From assembly GCF_001274785.1 (NCBI RefSeq), contig NZ_LHPI01000016.1, positions 62,001-126,000 on the forward strand: 64,000 bases of DNA, written 5' to 3'. A model generated the notes under the pieces. The model searched no databases. It saw only the letters and a list, made by a program, of their open reading frames with translations, and was not told the DNA's origin. A program made the position numbers and the translations under genes. Source of the DNA: Vibrio hepatarius. Its GTDB lineage: Bacteria > Pseudomonadota > Gammaproteobacteria > Enterobacterales > Vibrionaceae. Of this stretch, positions 44,224-54,912 are shown in pieces; positions within the stretch are counted from its first letter, which is position 1, and every line of letters begins with the position of its first letter.

Positions 44224-45564
44224 ATGATGACCAATAGGAACATATTCGAACAACTGCCTACTCTGGCTCAAGATCCAGCTCAGTTTGAAACGCTGTACGC
44301 TGCACGCGATTTCAGAGCTCGCTTAATTGAGGCGATTCAAACGGCAAGTAAACGAATTTACCTTGTTGCCCTTTATCTTGAAGATGATGAGGCGGGGCGT
44401 GAAATCCTCACCGAACTTTACGAAGCGAAGCAACGCAACCCTGGCTTAGAGATTAACGTCTGTGTCGACTGGCATCGTGCGCAGCGTGGTTTAATCGGCG
44501 CAGCGCCTGGTGAAACTAACGCTTCGATGTACAAAGCGTTTGCTGACAAGTACCAACACAAAATTCCCGTATATGGTGTGCCGGTACGTGGTCGAGAAGT
44601 GTTTGGTGTGCTGCATTTAAAAGGTTTCGTGATTGATGACCAAGTCATCTATAGTGGCGCGAGCCTAAACAATATTTATCTGAATTATAAAGAGCGCTAT
44701 CGTTTCGACCGCTACCATATCCTGACCAACAAAGCATTGGCTGACAGTATGGTTGATTTGGTGCAAAACGAAATGATCGCGCATCCTGCTGTGAACGATT
44801 TAGCTTGTCCGAAGAAGCCGGAAACCAAGGAAATCAAACTGCAGATTCGTCAGTTACGAGCGTCATTGGCCAAAGCTGCGTACCAATTTGAATCACAAGA
44901 AGTATCTCCTGAGCAGGTCGCAATCACACCTATCGTCGGTGTGGGTAAAAAGCGCAACAAGCTCAATCAAGGTATCAACCAGTTACTTGCGCTAGCGAAA
45001 GATGAAATCTTTATCTGTACGCCTTACTTCAATTTCCCACGCAGCGTGGCAAAAGAAGTGAAGAAAGCCATCAGGCGAGGTGTAAAAGTCACCATTGTTG
45101 TTGGTGATAAAACGGCTAACGATTTCTATATTTCGCCAGAAGAAGAGTTCAAGACTATCGGTGGTTTGCCGTACCTTTATGAACGTAACTTACGTTTGTT
45201 CGCTAAAGTTAATGAGGCAAACATCGCTAGCCGTAAATTGTCGATCCACCTTTGGAAACACGAAGAAAACAGTTTCCACTTAAAAGGCATTTGGGTCGAC
45301 AAACGCTACATGCTTCTAACAGGGAACAACCTAAACCCGAGAGCATGGAAATTAGACTTAGAAAACGCAATCTTAATTCAGGACCATTACCATCACTTGA
45401 CGCCTCAGTTCGATAAAGAGGTGAAAAACATCCTGAAGCATACGCAATTGATTTGTACCTACAAACAACTAGAGAAGTTTGAAAACTATCCAGAGCCGGT
45501 GCAAAGACTGATGCGTAAGATTACGCGTGTGAAAGCGGACAGGGTGTTGAGGCAGATTTTGTAG
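44224..45564 (+). CDS. pssA: CDP-diacylglycerol--serine O-phosphatidyltransferase
   Basis: Phospholipase D-superfamily enzyme of 446 residues that makes phosphatidylserine, the precursor of phosphatidylethanolamine. Both HKD-type motifs are present: HLKGFVIDD near residue 135 and HLKGIWVDK near 355, with SGASLNNIYL and TGNNLNPRAW after them. Sequence tracks E. coli PssA along its length. I chose ATG 44224 over an upstream in-frame start at 44179, since the E. coli protein begins at the equivalent place. Peripheral membrane/ribosome-associated enzyme. Confidence 0.95.
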   Translation: MMTNRNIFEQLPTLAQDPAQFETLYAARDFRARLIEAIQTASKRIYLVALYLEDDEAGREILTELYEAKQRNPGLEINVCVDWHRAQRGLIGAAPGETNASMYKAFADKYQHKIPVYGVPVRGREVFGVLHLKGFVIDDQVIYSGASLNNIYLNYKERYRFDRYHILTNKALADSMVDLVQNEMIAHPAVNDLACPKKPETKEIKLQIRQLRASLAKAAYQFESQEVSPEQVAITPIVGVGKKRNKLNQGINQLLALAKDEIFICTPYFNFPRSVAKEVKKAIRRGVKVTIVVGDKTANDFYISPEEEFKTIGGLPYLYERNLRLFAKVNEANIASRKLSIHLWKHEENSFHLKGIWVDKRYMLLTGNNLNPRAWKLDLENAILIQDHYHHLTPQFDKEVKNILKHTQLICTYKQLEKFENYPEPVQRLMRKITRVKADRVLRQIL

Positions 45565-45660
45565 GTATATTAAATAGTAGAAGCTTTTCGACGCTAAGTT
45601 AGGTATCTATAGTGCCCCGCTTTTTTGTGTTTGGCTAGTTGTATTAGCAAAGGAAGAATA

Positions 45661-46413
45661 GTGACTAAGAATACTTCACCTCCCTCTCAAAAAAACGTCT
45701 CACGTGATGAGATAAGCTTTCGTGAACTGATTGATATTATATGGCGCAGCAGAGCGGTGGTTATTTTATCAACAGTAGTATTTTCACTGGGTTCAATGTT
45801 TTATGCTTTGTTTCAACCCAATATTTATCAGTCCACGTCGTCATTTTTGTTAGAAAACAACTTCTATAGTATCGCGGGTATAAGTGAACCTTATTTCACA
45901 CCAGAATATTTTGAGAGTAGGGCACTCTGGGATGGCATAAGTTTATTCTCGACTATTAGTGAATCAGAGCTAGGTACTGTCGTACTATCGTATAAAGAGT
46001 CAAAGAGCAAGCTAGATAGTGTTAAGAGTGGTGTAATTACTATTTCAACGTTATCTACTGACCCGCAACTAGCATTCGATAACGTTGTTAAGGTGGGGAA
46101 TGTGTTAAATGAAGTGATGAAACTGAGAGAGTTGGACAAAGTGACTTTGTCTCTTGATAAGTTAAGTAGAAAAACTGATTCTTCATATACTCATAAAACG
46201 AAAGAATACCTAGATGAAATATTGGCTCAACAATTATTTAAAAAGGCTATTCTGGAAAGCCCTGAGTCTAGCCTTCTGCAAGTTGCGACTTTGCCTGCCA
46301 AACCTGATTCTCATATTAAACCCAAACGTATATTGATCACGATTATGGGGGCCATTTTGGGTGCTATGATTGGTATTGTGTTGGTGTTGTTTAGATTTGC
46401 TTATAAGAATTAG
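45661..46413 (+). CDS. wzz: Wzz-like polysaccharide chain-length determinant (short)
   Basis: A 250-residue polysaccharide co-polymerase-like protein with two membrane segments. One is at about residues 36-56 (VVILSTVVFSLGSMFYALF) and one at the C-terminus (ILITIMGAILGAMIGIVLV). Between them is a periplasmic domain, with the proline-rich PAKPDSHIKPKR motif before TM2. It would set O-antigen length with Wzy. It is shorter than classical Wzz (around 320-380 residues), so its periplasmic domain is reduced. GTG start with AAGGAAG upstream. It is outside the O-antigen operon, 6 kb away. Confidence 0.8.
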   Translation: MTKNTSPPSQKNVSRDEISFRELIDIIWRSRAVVILSTVVFSLGSMFYALFQPNIYQSTSSFLLENNFYSIAGISEPYFTPEYFESRALWDGISLFSTISESELGTVVLSYKESKSKLDSVKSGVITISTLSTDPQLAFDNVVKVGNVLNEVMKLRELDKVTLSLDKLSRKTDSSYTHKTKEYLDEILAQQLFKKAILESPESSLLQVATLPAKPDSHIKPKRILITIMGAILGAMIGIVLVLFRFAYKN

Positions 46414-46567
46414 CAATATACAAACTGAGTGTATTGAGTTGTTTGATTTTTATGGTCTCTAGGGAAATTGTATTACTATTGAGACTGAGGTTTTTTTAGT
46501 CAATGACAGGCGCCAAGTTAGCTACCCTATAACTAATAGTTGATTGATTTGTTATTAGTGAGGCGGT

Positions 46568-46900
46568 ATGCAGTCAGTTCCTATCACTCAAACTCTTCCT
46601 TCATTTGATGACTTGGTTGAGCTTGCAAAGAATGATCCTGAAGCGTTTGATTCTCTTAAGCATAATTTATGTGAAGAAATGATCTTGTCTGCGTCTCAAG
46701 AGATGCAAGGCCGCTTGTGGGCGCAACAAAGTCATATTGATTTAGTCATTAGTCATTGTAAAAATCCAAATCACGTCAACGTTGAGTTGATGCGTGAACT
46801 CGCTGTTCAGATCAACAAGTTTCAAGAAGCTTTGGATGGTAGCGCAGATGAATCAAAAGCTAACAACGCGGATATTATTCCTATTGAACAATGGCGTTAG
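46568..46900 (+). CDS. DUF3135-family protein
   Basis: A 110-residue protein, LPSFDDLVELAKNDPEAFDSL at the start, with a helical, acidic composition and the ending PIEQWR. It matches what I know as the DUF3135 family of vibrios and shewanellae. Function is unknown. No signal peptide or membrane segment. Its position upstream of groES suggests no functional link. A small hairpin (AGTAGCA/TGCTACT at 46955-46979) lies in the 3' intergenic region without a T-tract. Confidence 0.75.
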   Translation: MQSVPITQTLPSFDDLVELAKNDPEAFDSLKHNLCEEMILSASQEMQGRLWAQQSHIDLVISHCKNPNHVNVELMRELAVQINKFQEALDGSADESKANNADIIPIEQWR

Positions 46901-47029
46901 GTTCAAACTCTGCTGATCATTTGTATAGAAACTCTCCTTTAACCCGTTTCATTAAGTAGCATCGCACCTCGTTGCTACTCACTCCCTCTGCGAACTCCAA
47001 CTTAGATCACAAAAAACTTTCTCTCTCCC

Positions 47030-47058
47030 CTTGGGTTTACCAATTCCATCCCTCATAT
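47030..47058 (+). promoter_or_regulatory. sigma-32 (heat-shock) type promoter of groESL
   Basis: CTTGGG at 47030-47035 and CCCTCATAT at 47050-47058 are separated by 14 bp. The region aligns with the E. coli groE heat-shock promoter (CTTGAA ... CCATCCCCAT), sharing CCCCTTG and CCATCCC. It lies about 75 nt before the groES ATG. The -35 departs from CTTGAA at two positions. Confidence 0.65.
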
Positions 47059-47133
47059 AGTTACCACAAGGCCTTGAAGCCCGGTTTCGGGGTAATTATC
47101 AAATAACATGTAAATTTTCAGGAGAGACGACCG

Positions 47134-47424
47134 ATGAACATTCGTCCATTACACGACCGAGTTATCGTAGAACGCCAAGAAGTTGAGTCAAAATCAGCTG
47201 GTGGCATCGTTCTGACTGGTTCAGCTGCAGAGAAATCAACTCGCGGCGTAGTTCTAGCTGTTGGTAAGGGCCGCATTCTTGAAAACGGCACGGTACTACC
47301 GCTAGACGTAAAAGTGGGTGATACAGTTATCTTCGCTGAAGGTTATGGCACTAAAACTGAAAAAATCGACGGTAAAGAAGTGCTAGTTATGTCTGAAAAC
47401 GACATCATGGCAATCGTTGAGTAA
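47134..47424 (+). CDS. groES: Co-chaperonin GroES
   Basis: A 96-residue heptameric lid of the GroEL chaperonin. [16 protein letters not shown] at the start, the mobile loop SAGGIVLTG near residues 23-31 and the ending NDIMAIVE are diagnostic. AGGAGA precedes the ATG. First gene of the heat-shock operon groES-groEL. Confidence 0.98.
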   Translation: MNIRPLHDRVIVERQEVESKSAGGIVLTGSAAEKSTRGVVLAVGKGRILENGTVLPLDVKVGDTVIFAEGYGTKTEKIDGKEVLVMSENDIMAIVE

Positions 47425-47485
47425 TAGCAATCATTGAGTAATTTTTTGCTCAGATTCAACTGCTAATCAAAAACAAAGAATTTAG

Positions 47486-49147
<1,662 letters not shown>

Positions 49148-49172
49148 TCATCCCAAGCACCTATAATGCTTT

Positions 49173-49204
49173 AAAAAGCGGAGACTTCGGTCTCCGCTTT
49201 TTTT
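49173..49204 (+). terminator. Rho-independent terminator of groESL
   Basis: AAAAAGCGGAGAC / GTCTCCGCTTTTT with a TTCG tetraloop and an extended T run. Confidence 0.95.
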
Positions 49205-49417
49205 GTTATGTTTCGTCAGTGGGGCGAAATGTGGTATTTTACGCCCTTAATCCCGATATTTTTTGATGTTATAAGAATATCGGCTACAGCTTTATTGGTA
49301 CTATCCGGTTTGGCTGAGTTTAGACTAATCATTCTCGATAGAGTTGCTGGTGAGTTTCGTTGATTTGCGATGGTTGCTATCGCGCTCCCTCTCTATGAGT
49401 AAGTAATGAGGTAAGTA

Positions 49418-50584
49418 GTGAAGATTGCTGTTGCAGGTACGGGTTACGTTGGTTTATCCAACGCAATGCTATTGGCGCAAAACCATACGGTTGTGGCGCT
49501 GGACGTTGTAGAGAAGAAAGTCGAACTTCTCAACCAAAAAATCTCTCCTATCGTTGATGCAGAGATCGAAGATTTTCTCGCCAACAAACAAATTGATTTT
49601 GTTGCGACAACGGACAAGCAGTTAGCTTACAAAGGTGCACGTTTCGTTATTATCGCCACACCGACCGACTACGATCCTGTGACGAACTACTTCAACACAT
49701 CATCGGTCGAATCTGTAATTAAAGATGTGATGGCGATTAACCCACAAGCGGTAATGATCATCAAATCGACGGTCCCAGTTGGGTATACCGAGCGTATTAA
49801 GCAAGAACTGAATTGCGACAATATCATCTTCTCACCAGAGTTCTTACGAGAAGGTAAAGCGCTTTTCGACAACCTAAACCCATCGCGAATCATCGTTGGT
49901 GAGCAAAGTGAGCGCGCGCAAGAGTTTGCTGATCTGCTGGTTGAAGGTGCGGTGAAACAAGATATCGCGGTACTTCTGACCAACTCTACTGAAGCCGAAG
50001 CAGTAAAACTGTTCTCTAATACTTACCTTGCAATGCGTGTCGCGTACTTCAACGAGCTAGATTCCTACGCAGAAGCGCATGGACTGGATGCACGCCAGAT
50101 TATCGAAGGCGTTGGTTTAGACCCGCGTATTGGAAATCACTACAACAACCCGTCGTTTGGTTACGGTGGTTACTGCTTACCAAAAGATACCAAACAGTTG
50201 CTTGCTAACTACCAAGACGTTCCAAACAACATTATTGGTGCGATTGTAGACGCCAACCGCACTCGTAAAGACTTTGTCGCAGAGTCTATCCTTAAGCGCG
50301 AGCCTAAAGTCGTTGGTATTTACCGTCTGATCATGAAGGCTGGTTCGGATAACTTCCGTGCGTCTTCCATTCAGGGCATCATGAAACGCCTTAAAGCGAA
50401 AGGTGTGACGGTTATTGTTTATGAACCAGTGCTGGAAGAGGATCAATTCTTCAACTCGGAAGTGGTTCGCGATCTTGAAGCGTTCAAAGCTCAATCGGAT
50501 GTGATCGTTTCTAACCGTATGGCGCAAGAGCTGGCCGATGTTGCGGACAAAGTCTACACCCGTGACTTGTTTGGTTCTGACTAA
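49418..50584 (+). CDS. ugd: UDP-glucose 6-dehydrogenase
   Basis: A 388-residue NAD-dependent four-electron dehydrogenase making UDP-glucuronate from UDP-glucose. The N-terminal [16 protein letters not shown] is the Rossmann motif. [15 protein letters not shown] and the catalytic cysteine block [11 protein letters not shown] are all intact. GTG start with GAGG upstream. The product feeds capsule, O-antigen or core uronic acids. No uronyl-epimerase gene accompanies it here. It is a monocistronic unit with a 270-nt upstream region in which I see no gene. Confidence 0.95.
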   Translation: MKIAVAGTGYVGLSNAMLLAQNHTVVALDVVEKKVELLNQKISPIVDAEIEDFLANKQIDFVATTDKQLAYKGARFVIIATPTDYDPVTNYFNTSSVESVIKDVMAINPQAVMIIKSTVPVGYTERIKQELNCDNIIFSPEFLREGKALFDNLNPSRIIVGEQSERAQEFADLLVEGAVKQDIAVLLTNSTEAEAVKLFSNTYLAMRVAYFNELDSYAEAHGLDARQIIEGVGLDPRIGNHYNNPSFGYGGYCLPKDTKQLLANYQDVPNNIIGAIVDANRTRKDFVAESILKREPKVVGIYRLIMKAGSDNFRASSIQGIMKRLKAKGVTVIVYEPVLEEDQFFNSEVVRDLEAFKAQSDVIVSNRMAQELADVADKVYTRDLFGSD

Positions 50585-50596
50585 GCGATCTTGATG

Positions 50597-50632
50597 AAAA
50601 GCTGGCTCGGAAACTGTCGGAGTCAGCTTTTT
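50597..50632 (+). terminator. Terminator of ugd, overlapping the end of the UDG-like gene
   Basis: AAAAGCTGGCTC pairs imperfectly with GAGTCAGCTTTTT. The 3' arm overlaps the last codons and stop of the convergent UDG-like gene. Confidence 0.7.
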
Positions 50633-51210
50633 AAATGCTGGTGGACGTAATCACGAATATACGGCAACACTTCAGCTTCAAACCACGGATTCTTTTTCAG
50701 CCAGAGCGTATTTCTTGGTGATGGGTGGGGCAGAGGTAAGTAGTGAGGCGTCCAGCGTTGCCACTGTCTGACCGTTTCCGTCAGCGTTGCTGGTTTCTGT
50801 TGTAGGTAGTAGTTTTGCGCATACTGACCAATTAACAACGTCATCCCGACATTCGGCAATTGTGACAAGACCTTTTGATGCCACTGAGGTGCGCATTCTT
50901 TTCTTGGTGGTAAATCGCCACTCTTTCCTTTCCCTGGATAGCAGAGCCCCATCGGCATGATTGCGATTTCTTCTCGATTATAAAATTGCTCATTATCGAG
51001 TTCTAGCCAGTCTCTTAGCCTGTCTCCGCTTGGATCGTTCCATGGAATCGACGTGTTATGCACTTTGACACCCGGAGCTTGGCCGATGATTAGCAACTTA
51101 GATGACTCACTGGCCTGAATTACGGGGTTGGCGCCGAGCGGTAAGTGTGGTTCGCAGAGCTTACAGGCTCGGATTTGTTGTAATGTATCGTCTAGCTTTA
51201 TTGAAATCAT
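50623..51210 (-). CDS. Uracil-DNA glycosylase superfamily protein
   Basis: A 195-residue protein with the UDG-superfamily motif GQAPGVKVHNTSIPWNDPSG near residue 43, IGQYAQNYYL, and LPHPSPRN near the C-terminus as the third motif. Cysteines occur as CKLC near the N-terminus and as GLCYPGK and KECAPQW further on, suggesting a family 4/5-like Fe-S arrangement. Whether it cleaves uracil is not proven. Start set at ATG 51210; an upstream TTG at 51255 would overlap the dehydrogenase gene. Confidence 0.82.
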   Translation of the reverse strand: MISIKLDDTLQQIRACKLCEPHLPLGANPVIQASESSKLLIIGQAPGVKVHNTSIPWNDPSGDRLRDWLELDNEQFYNREEIAIMPMGLCYPGKGKSGDLPPRKECAPQWHQKVLSQLPNVGMTLLIGQYAQNYYLQQKPATLTETVRQWQRWTPHYLPLPHPSPRNTLWLKKNPWFEAEVLPYIRDYVHQHLKS

Positions 51211-51238
51211 AGTAAATTGCTCTTTGACGAGTTGGTGA

Positions 51239-52165
51239 TCAGTAACCTTTTTCAATGTCGACTCTGTTGACTAGGCTAAATCCATCTCGCCAGCGTTGGT
51301 AGTTGTCTTTAAAGATATCAACCACTTGTTGTGGAAAGCTCAGTGCTGCGATATGCGGAGTGATGGTAATCGCAGGGTTGTGCCAAAATGGATGGGCGTC
51401 GTCGAGCGGTTCTACAGCAAAGACATCTAAAAATGCGTGTTCAATATGGCCTTGAACGATAGCGGACAGCAGGTCATTCTCCTCAATAACATCCCCGCGC
51501 CCAACATTAAACAACAACGCTTGCTGACAATGACTGAACGATTGTTGGTTAAGCAGCGCTTTTGTTTCAGCAGTACTTGGTAGGGTGTTGACGATGATAT
51601 CTGCTTGCTCAAGTGCAGTGTCGAGTTCCTGAATATGATAGGTGCTATCAAAGGCGGCGTTTTTGACTGGGATACCACTACGGTTGACACCGGAAACATT
51701 CAATCCCATCGCTTTTGCTGCATTGGCGAGATAGCAGCCAATTGAGCCAGTACCTAAAATCAGCATGCGTTTTTCAGTTAGTGATTGATACGGTTTAGGA
51801 CTCCAGCGCTTTTCTGCTTGCAGGGTTTGATAGTCCTTAAAGTGCCGATAATGCTGGATTGTGTAGCCTAATACATACTCGGCGATCAGTTGGCCAAATA
51901 TCCCTTTGACGTTGGTCAATTCAATCTCACGTTCTTGCAACGCAGGGATCAGCGCGTCCACGCCAGCGTAAACAGACTGAATCCATTCCAATTTAGGAAA
52001 CTCAGACAGAGTGTTCGAGGCCTTAGGTGGTGCAGCAAGCAGAATGGTCGCCTCTTCCTTTTCGTTAGTGATTTCTAGCTCTGGCCACTGGCTTTGCTCA
52101 ATCAGACTTTGGTAGGTGGAGTTATCATCCGTCAATAGGTACAGTTTGTGAGTGAAATTGTTCAT
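51239..52165 (-). CDS. D-2-hydroxyacid dehydrogenase (GhrA-like)
   Basis: A 308-residue NAD(P)-dependent dehydrogenase. LGTGSIGCYLANAAKAMG is the nucleotide-binding motif, FNVGRGDVIEENDLLSAI carries the catalytic Arg region, and HPFWHNPAITITPHIAA contains the active-site His. The group includes glyoxylate/hydroxypyruvate reductases. Substrate cannot be fixed. Upstream of and probably co-transcribed with the UDG-like gene (29 nt gap to the chosen start). Confidence 0.85.
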   Translation of the reverse strand: MNNFTHKLYLLTDDNSTYQSLIEQSQWPELEITNEKEEATILLAAPPKASNTLSEFPKLEWIQSVYAGVDALIPALQEREIELTNVKGIFGQLIAEYVLGYTIQHYRHFKDYQTLQAEKRWSPKPYQSLTEKRMLILGTGSIGCYLANAAKAMGLNVSGVNRSGIPVKNAAFDSTYHIQELDTALEQADIIVNTLPSTAETKALLNQQSFSHCQQALLFNVGRGDVIEENDLLSAIVQGHIEHAFLDVFAVEPLDDAHPFWHNPAITITPHIAALSFPQQVVDIFKDNYQRWRDGFSLVNRVDIEKGY

Positions 52166-52236
52166 CGCCTTTGCTTTTTTCCCTGCTGGTTATCAAGTAA
52201 ACTCTCGCTGTTAATTTCTGCAACCGATGAGTCGCT

Positions 52237-52827
52237 ATGCTACAGAATCCTCTTCAGCTTCGTTTAGAGAAGTTAGAACCCTGGAAACAGATTACCTTTA
52301 TGGCGTGTCTATGTGAACGTATGTATCCAAACTATGCCATGTTTTGTCAAAGTACTGAGTTTGCGCAAGAGCGCATTTACAGGGATATCCTTGATAGTGT
52401 TTGGGAACTTCTCACGGTAAAAAACGCGAAGGTGAACTTTGAGCGTCAGCTTGAAAAGCTGGAAGAGATCATCCCAAGTTCGGAAGATTTTGACTTTTAC
52501 GGCGTCTATCCCGCGATTGATGCGTGTATTGGCCTTTCAACGTTGTTGCATGGCTTGCTGGATCGCGACGATTTGTTTGAAAGCATGCAAAAGGTCAGTC
52601 AGCAGTCGGTGGTAACGGTAGCGCAACTAGAAGAAGCGCAAAGCGGTGAAGAGATTACCAATGACAATCAGAAAGATAACGAAGCGGTGTGCGCTGAGTG
52701 GGATGTGCAGTGGGCGATATTCCGTCCACTTAAAGATGCGCAGGAACGTGATATCGATTTGATTAAAGACCTGCGTGAAGAACTGCGTGATGAAGGCATC
52801 AGCAATATCGGTGTGAGCGTTAACTAG
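52237..52827 (+). CDS. yjaG: YjaG (DUF416) family protein
   Basis: A 196-residue helical, acidic protein matching YjaG/DUF416: it starts MLQNPLQLRLEKLEPWKQITF, continues MACLCERMYPNYAMF and ends in an Asp/Glu-rich helix. Function is not established. The order yjaG, hupA, yjaH, purD/purH is the same as in E. coli except for a CBS membrane protein gene inserted on the opposite strand. The stop codon touches a MITE-like palindrome. Confidence 0.88.
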   Translation: MLQNPLQLRLEKLEPWKQITFMACLCERMYPNYAMFCQSTEFAQERIYRDILDSVWELLTVKNAKVNFERQLEKLEEIIPSSEDFDFYGVYPAIDACIGLSTLLHGLLDRDDLFESMQKVSQQSVVTVAQLEEAQSGEEITNDNQKDNEAVCAEWDVQWAIFRPLKDAQERDIDLIKDLREELRDEGISNIGVSVN

Positions 52828-52987
52828 TACCAATCGTAGTAAATAACTGCTCATCCTAGCTTGTTAAAGCACTCGATAACTGCGTTAAAATTTTTGATTG
52901 TAGAATAACTACTTATCGAAAAATTTTGCCTTATTCTCAAGTGTTTTTCCTACGCTATATCTGATCATTTACTTACTGTGATTGGTA
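52828..52987. repeat. MITE-like palindromic element
   Basis: A 160-bp AT-rich element bounded by terminal inverted repeats TACCAATC (52828-52835) and GATTGGTA (52980-52987). The similarity extends inward imperfectly to about 22 bp (GTAGTAAATAACTG against a complementary ATTTACTTACTGT). It begins at the base following the yjaG TAG. Repeats ending in ACCAATC/GATTGGT are familiar to me from vibrio intergenic regions. No coding capacity. Confidence 0.6.
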
Positions 52988-53024
52988 TAATCGCTGACTA
53001 GTGTTGCTTAAAGCGAACAAACGA

Positions 53025-53050
53025 TAAGGCTGGCCATTTGGCCAGCCTTA
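53025..53050. terminator. Hairpin between yjaG side and the CBS protein gene
   Basis: Perfect TAAGGCTGGC / GCCAGCCTTA stem with a CATTTG loop. It is near the 3' end of the minus-strand CBS gene; short T runs only. Confidence 0.6.
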
Positions 53051-53057
53051 TTAGTAT

Positions 53058-54137
53058 CTATTTAACTGAAACGTTGTCGGTTTCTTCTTCGTCACGATTT
53101 TCGATTACGCTGTGGGTTTTCTTCCACTTTTCCCAGCGTTCGAAGGCGAGTTGTTGCATGTCGGTGGCTCGGTCTGCCTCATCGACAATTTCTTCCCCCA
53201 CCAAATGCTCAAATATATCTTCCAGTGTCAGGATACCTTGTACCGTCCCGTATTCATCGACGACCATCGCAAGTTGTAGGCGTTTGGCCATCATCTGCTC
53301 AAAAGCCTTTGGCAATGCGATGGTATTAAGCAGAACGTGTACCGGTCGCATCACTGACCCCAGTTGTTTCTCACCGAGTCCCGCTTGTTGCAGCTTAAAC
53401 AGCTCTAAACGGTGTACAAAGCCAACAATGTTGTCATTGGATTGGCTGTAGACTAATGGTCTTGAGAACGGCGTATCCTTATGATCACGCAAAAACTCGT
53501 TGATACTCATTTCAGCGTTAACGCGAAACACAACAGGACGCGGTGTCATGACTTGTGTTACCGGAACATCTTGAATTCCGAGTAAGTTATCGAGAATCTT
53601 GGATTCACCCTCGGCAAACTCACCACTCTCTTTCGCCAGCACCGCCATTGCAGACAGTTCATCTCGCATCTTTGGCGCTTCGTGGCCGCGCGCTAGTCGC
53701 TTGGTGATCTGTTCTGAGAACCAAACAAACGGCGTCAATGCCCACACCATCCAACGTAGCACAACTGCTGAAGTCGGTGCCAACTGTCGCCAGTACGTCG
53801 CACCTATGGTTTTTGGCACAATTTCCGAAAGCACCAAGATCGCCAATGTTAATACCGCAGAAAATACCCCTAGCCATTGGCTACCAAACACAACTGCGGC
53901 TTGTGCACCGGCACTTGCAGCGCCAATCGTATGAGCAATCGTGTTGAGTGTCAGAATAGACGCTAACGGTCTATCAATATCTGACTTCAGCGCTGATAGC
54001 TTCTCAGCTGACGGATGGTTTTGTTGGCGCATCTGCGCTAAATAACTTGGGGTAATACTCAGTAATACCGCTTCTAAAACCGAACAAATAAACGATACGC
54101 CAATAGAAATACTGACGTACAAAGTTAGCAGCAACAT
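53058..54137 (-). CDS. CNNM/DUF21 transmembrane protein with CBS pair (hemolysin family)
   Basis: A 359-residue protein. Residues 1 to ~150 form the DUF21 membrane domain with about four helices (SFICSVLEAVLLSITPSYLA, LSEIVPKTIGA). Two CBS motifs follow at roughly 195-310 (VTQVMTPRPVVF and VVDEYGTVQGILTLEDIFEHLVGEEI). Relatives include YfjD/CorB and eukaryotic CNNM Mg2+ transporters. The name hemolysin is historical. It likely takes part in Mg2+/Co2+ efflux or related transport. The C-terminal CorC domain is missing, and an acidic tail is present instead. Confidence 0.85.
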   Translation of the reverse strand: MLLLTLYVSISIGVSFICSVLEAVLLSITPSYLAQMRQQNHPSAEKLSALKSDIDRPLASILTLNTIAHTIGAASAGAQAAVVFGSQWLGVFSAVLTLAILVLSEIVPKTIGATYWRQLAPTSAVVLRWMVWALTPFVWFSEQITKRLARGHEAPKMRDELSAMAVLAKESGEFAEGESKILDNLLGIQDVPVTQVMTPRPVVFRVNAEMSINEFLRDHKDTPFSRPLVYSQSNDNIVGFVHRLELFKLQQAGLGEKQLGSVMRPVHVLLNTIALPKAFEQMMAKRLQLAMVVDEYGTVQGILTLEDIFEHLVGEEIVDEADRATDMQQLAFERWEKWKKTHSVIENRDEEETDNVSVK

Positions 54138-54555
54138 AAAGCTCCCATTGAGTTGAGTTCATCGCTTATATCAACAGCGTAGTGTTTGATACAGCAATCA
54201 CAATTGTATTGCCGTTGATATAAACTTCACAACCGAACTTTGCATGTTACCTATTGGAACGTGTCATTCCTGTTAGGTTCAATCATACCTGGGCATTATT
54301 GGTGTGATAATTTTTTAACGTAACATTCCTGCAATATCAGGCTTCGCAGGCCGTTATCGGCTAAATAAATAAGGTCAGAGCAAGATAAAAACAAGCGCTT
54401 TCTGATGTTCAGATAGTAACAAATTGTGAGTTAATACTCAGATTATGGTTAAAAGTACGTCATGAAAGCCAAAGATCGCCTACAAACCTTTGCCAGATAG
54501 GGCATTTTTGTTTTAGAGTGAGCTGAATTCGATAACCTATGAGAAGGGAAACCTA
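54138..54555. other. 418-nt non-coding region upstream of hupA with a 58-bp inverted repeat
   Basis: No gene is supported. TTATATCAAC (54166-54175) and GTTGATATAA (54214-54223) are perfect 10-bp arms enclosing a second palindrome, GCAATCACAATTGTATTGC. This lies in the leader of the minus-strand CBS gene. Nearer hupA there are candidate promoter elements, TTGCCA (54490-54495) and TAGAGT (54514-54519), with modest match. Strong growth-phase control by Fis or Crp is known for E. coli hupA but is not demonstrable here. Confidence 0.5.
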
Positions 54556-54828
54556 ATGAACAAGACCCAATTAATCGACTTTATCGCAGAGAAAGCAGAC
54601 CTATCTAAAGCACAAGCGAAAACTGCTCTTGAAGCTACTCTTGAAGGCGTAACTGGCGCACTTAAAGAGGGTGACCAAGTTCAACTAATTGGTTTTGGTA
54701 CATTTAAAGTTAACCACCGTGCAGCACGTACTGGTCGCAACCCTAAGACTGGCGCTGAAATCCAAATCGCTGCAGCAAACGTTCCTGCATTCGTTTCAGG
54801 TAAAGCACTGAAAGACGCAGTAAAATAA
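54556..54828 (+). CDS. hupA: DNA-binding protein HU-alpha
   Basis: The 90-residue nucleoid protein. [20 protein letters not shown] at the N-terminus, [21 protein letters not shown] as the DNA-binding beta-arm and the ending GKALKDAVK are those of HU-alpha rather than IHF. AGAAGGGAAACC precedes the ATG. Followed by a terminator hairpin at 54872-54911 that runs into the start of yjaH. Confidence 0.97.
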   Translation: MNKTQLIDFIAEKADLSKAQAKTALEATLEGVTGALKEGDQVQLIGFGTFKVNHRAARTGRNPKTGAEIQIAAANVPAFVSGKALKDAVK

Positions 54829-54871
54829 TCTAAATAAGCAAATCCAGCGTTTTTCTCTGGAATAGTTTAAA

Positions 54872-54911
54872 ATACGCCAAGGTAGCTCACTATCTTGGCG
54901 TATATTTTTAT
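54872..54911 (+). terminator. Terminator hairpin of hupA abutting the yjaH start
   Basis: ATACGCCAAGGTAG / CTATCTTGGCGTAT (one mismatch) with a CTCA loop, then ATTTTTATT. The T-tract ends two bases before the ATG of the next gene. Confidence 0.85.
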
Positions 54912-54912
54912 T

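Noticed and set aside
52627..52854. 75-codon minus-strand frame over the yjaG end and the palindrome
   Set aside because: Its start lies in the MITE-like element and the rest is antisense to yjaG. The protein has no recognisable features.
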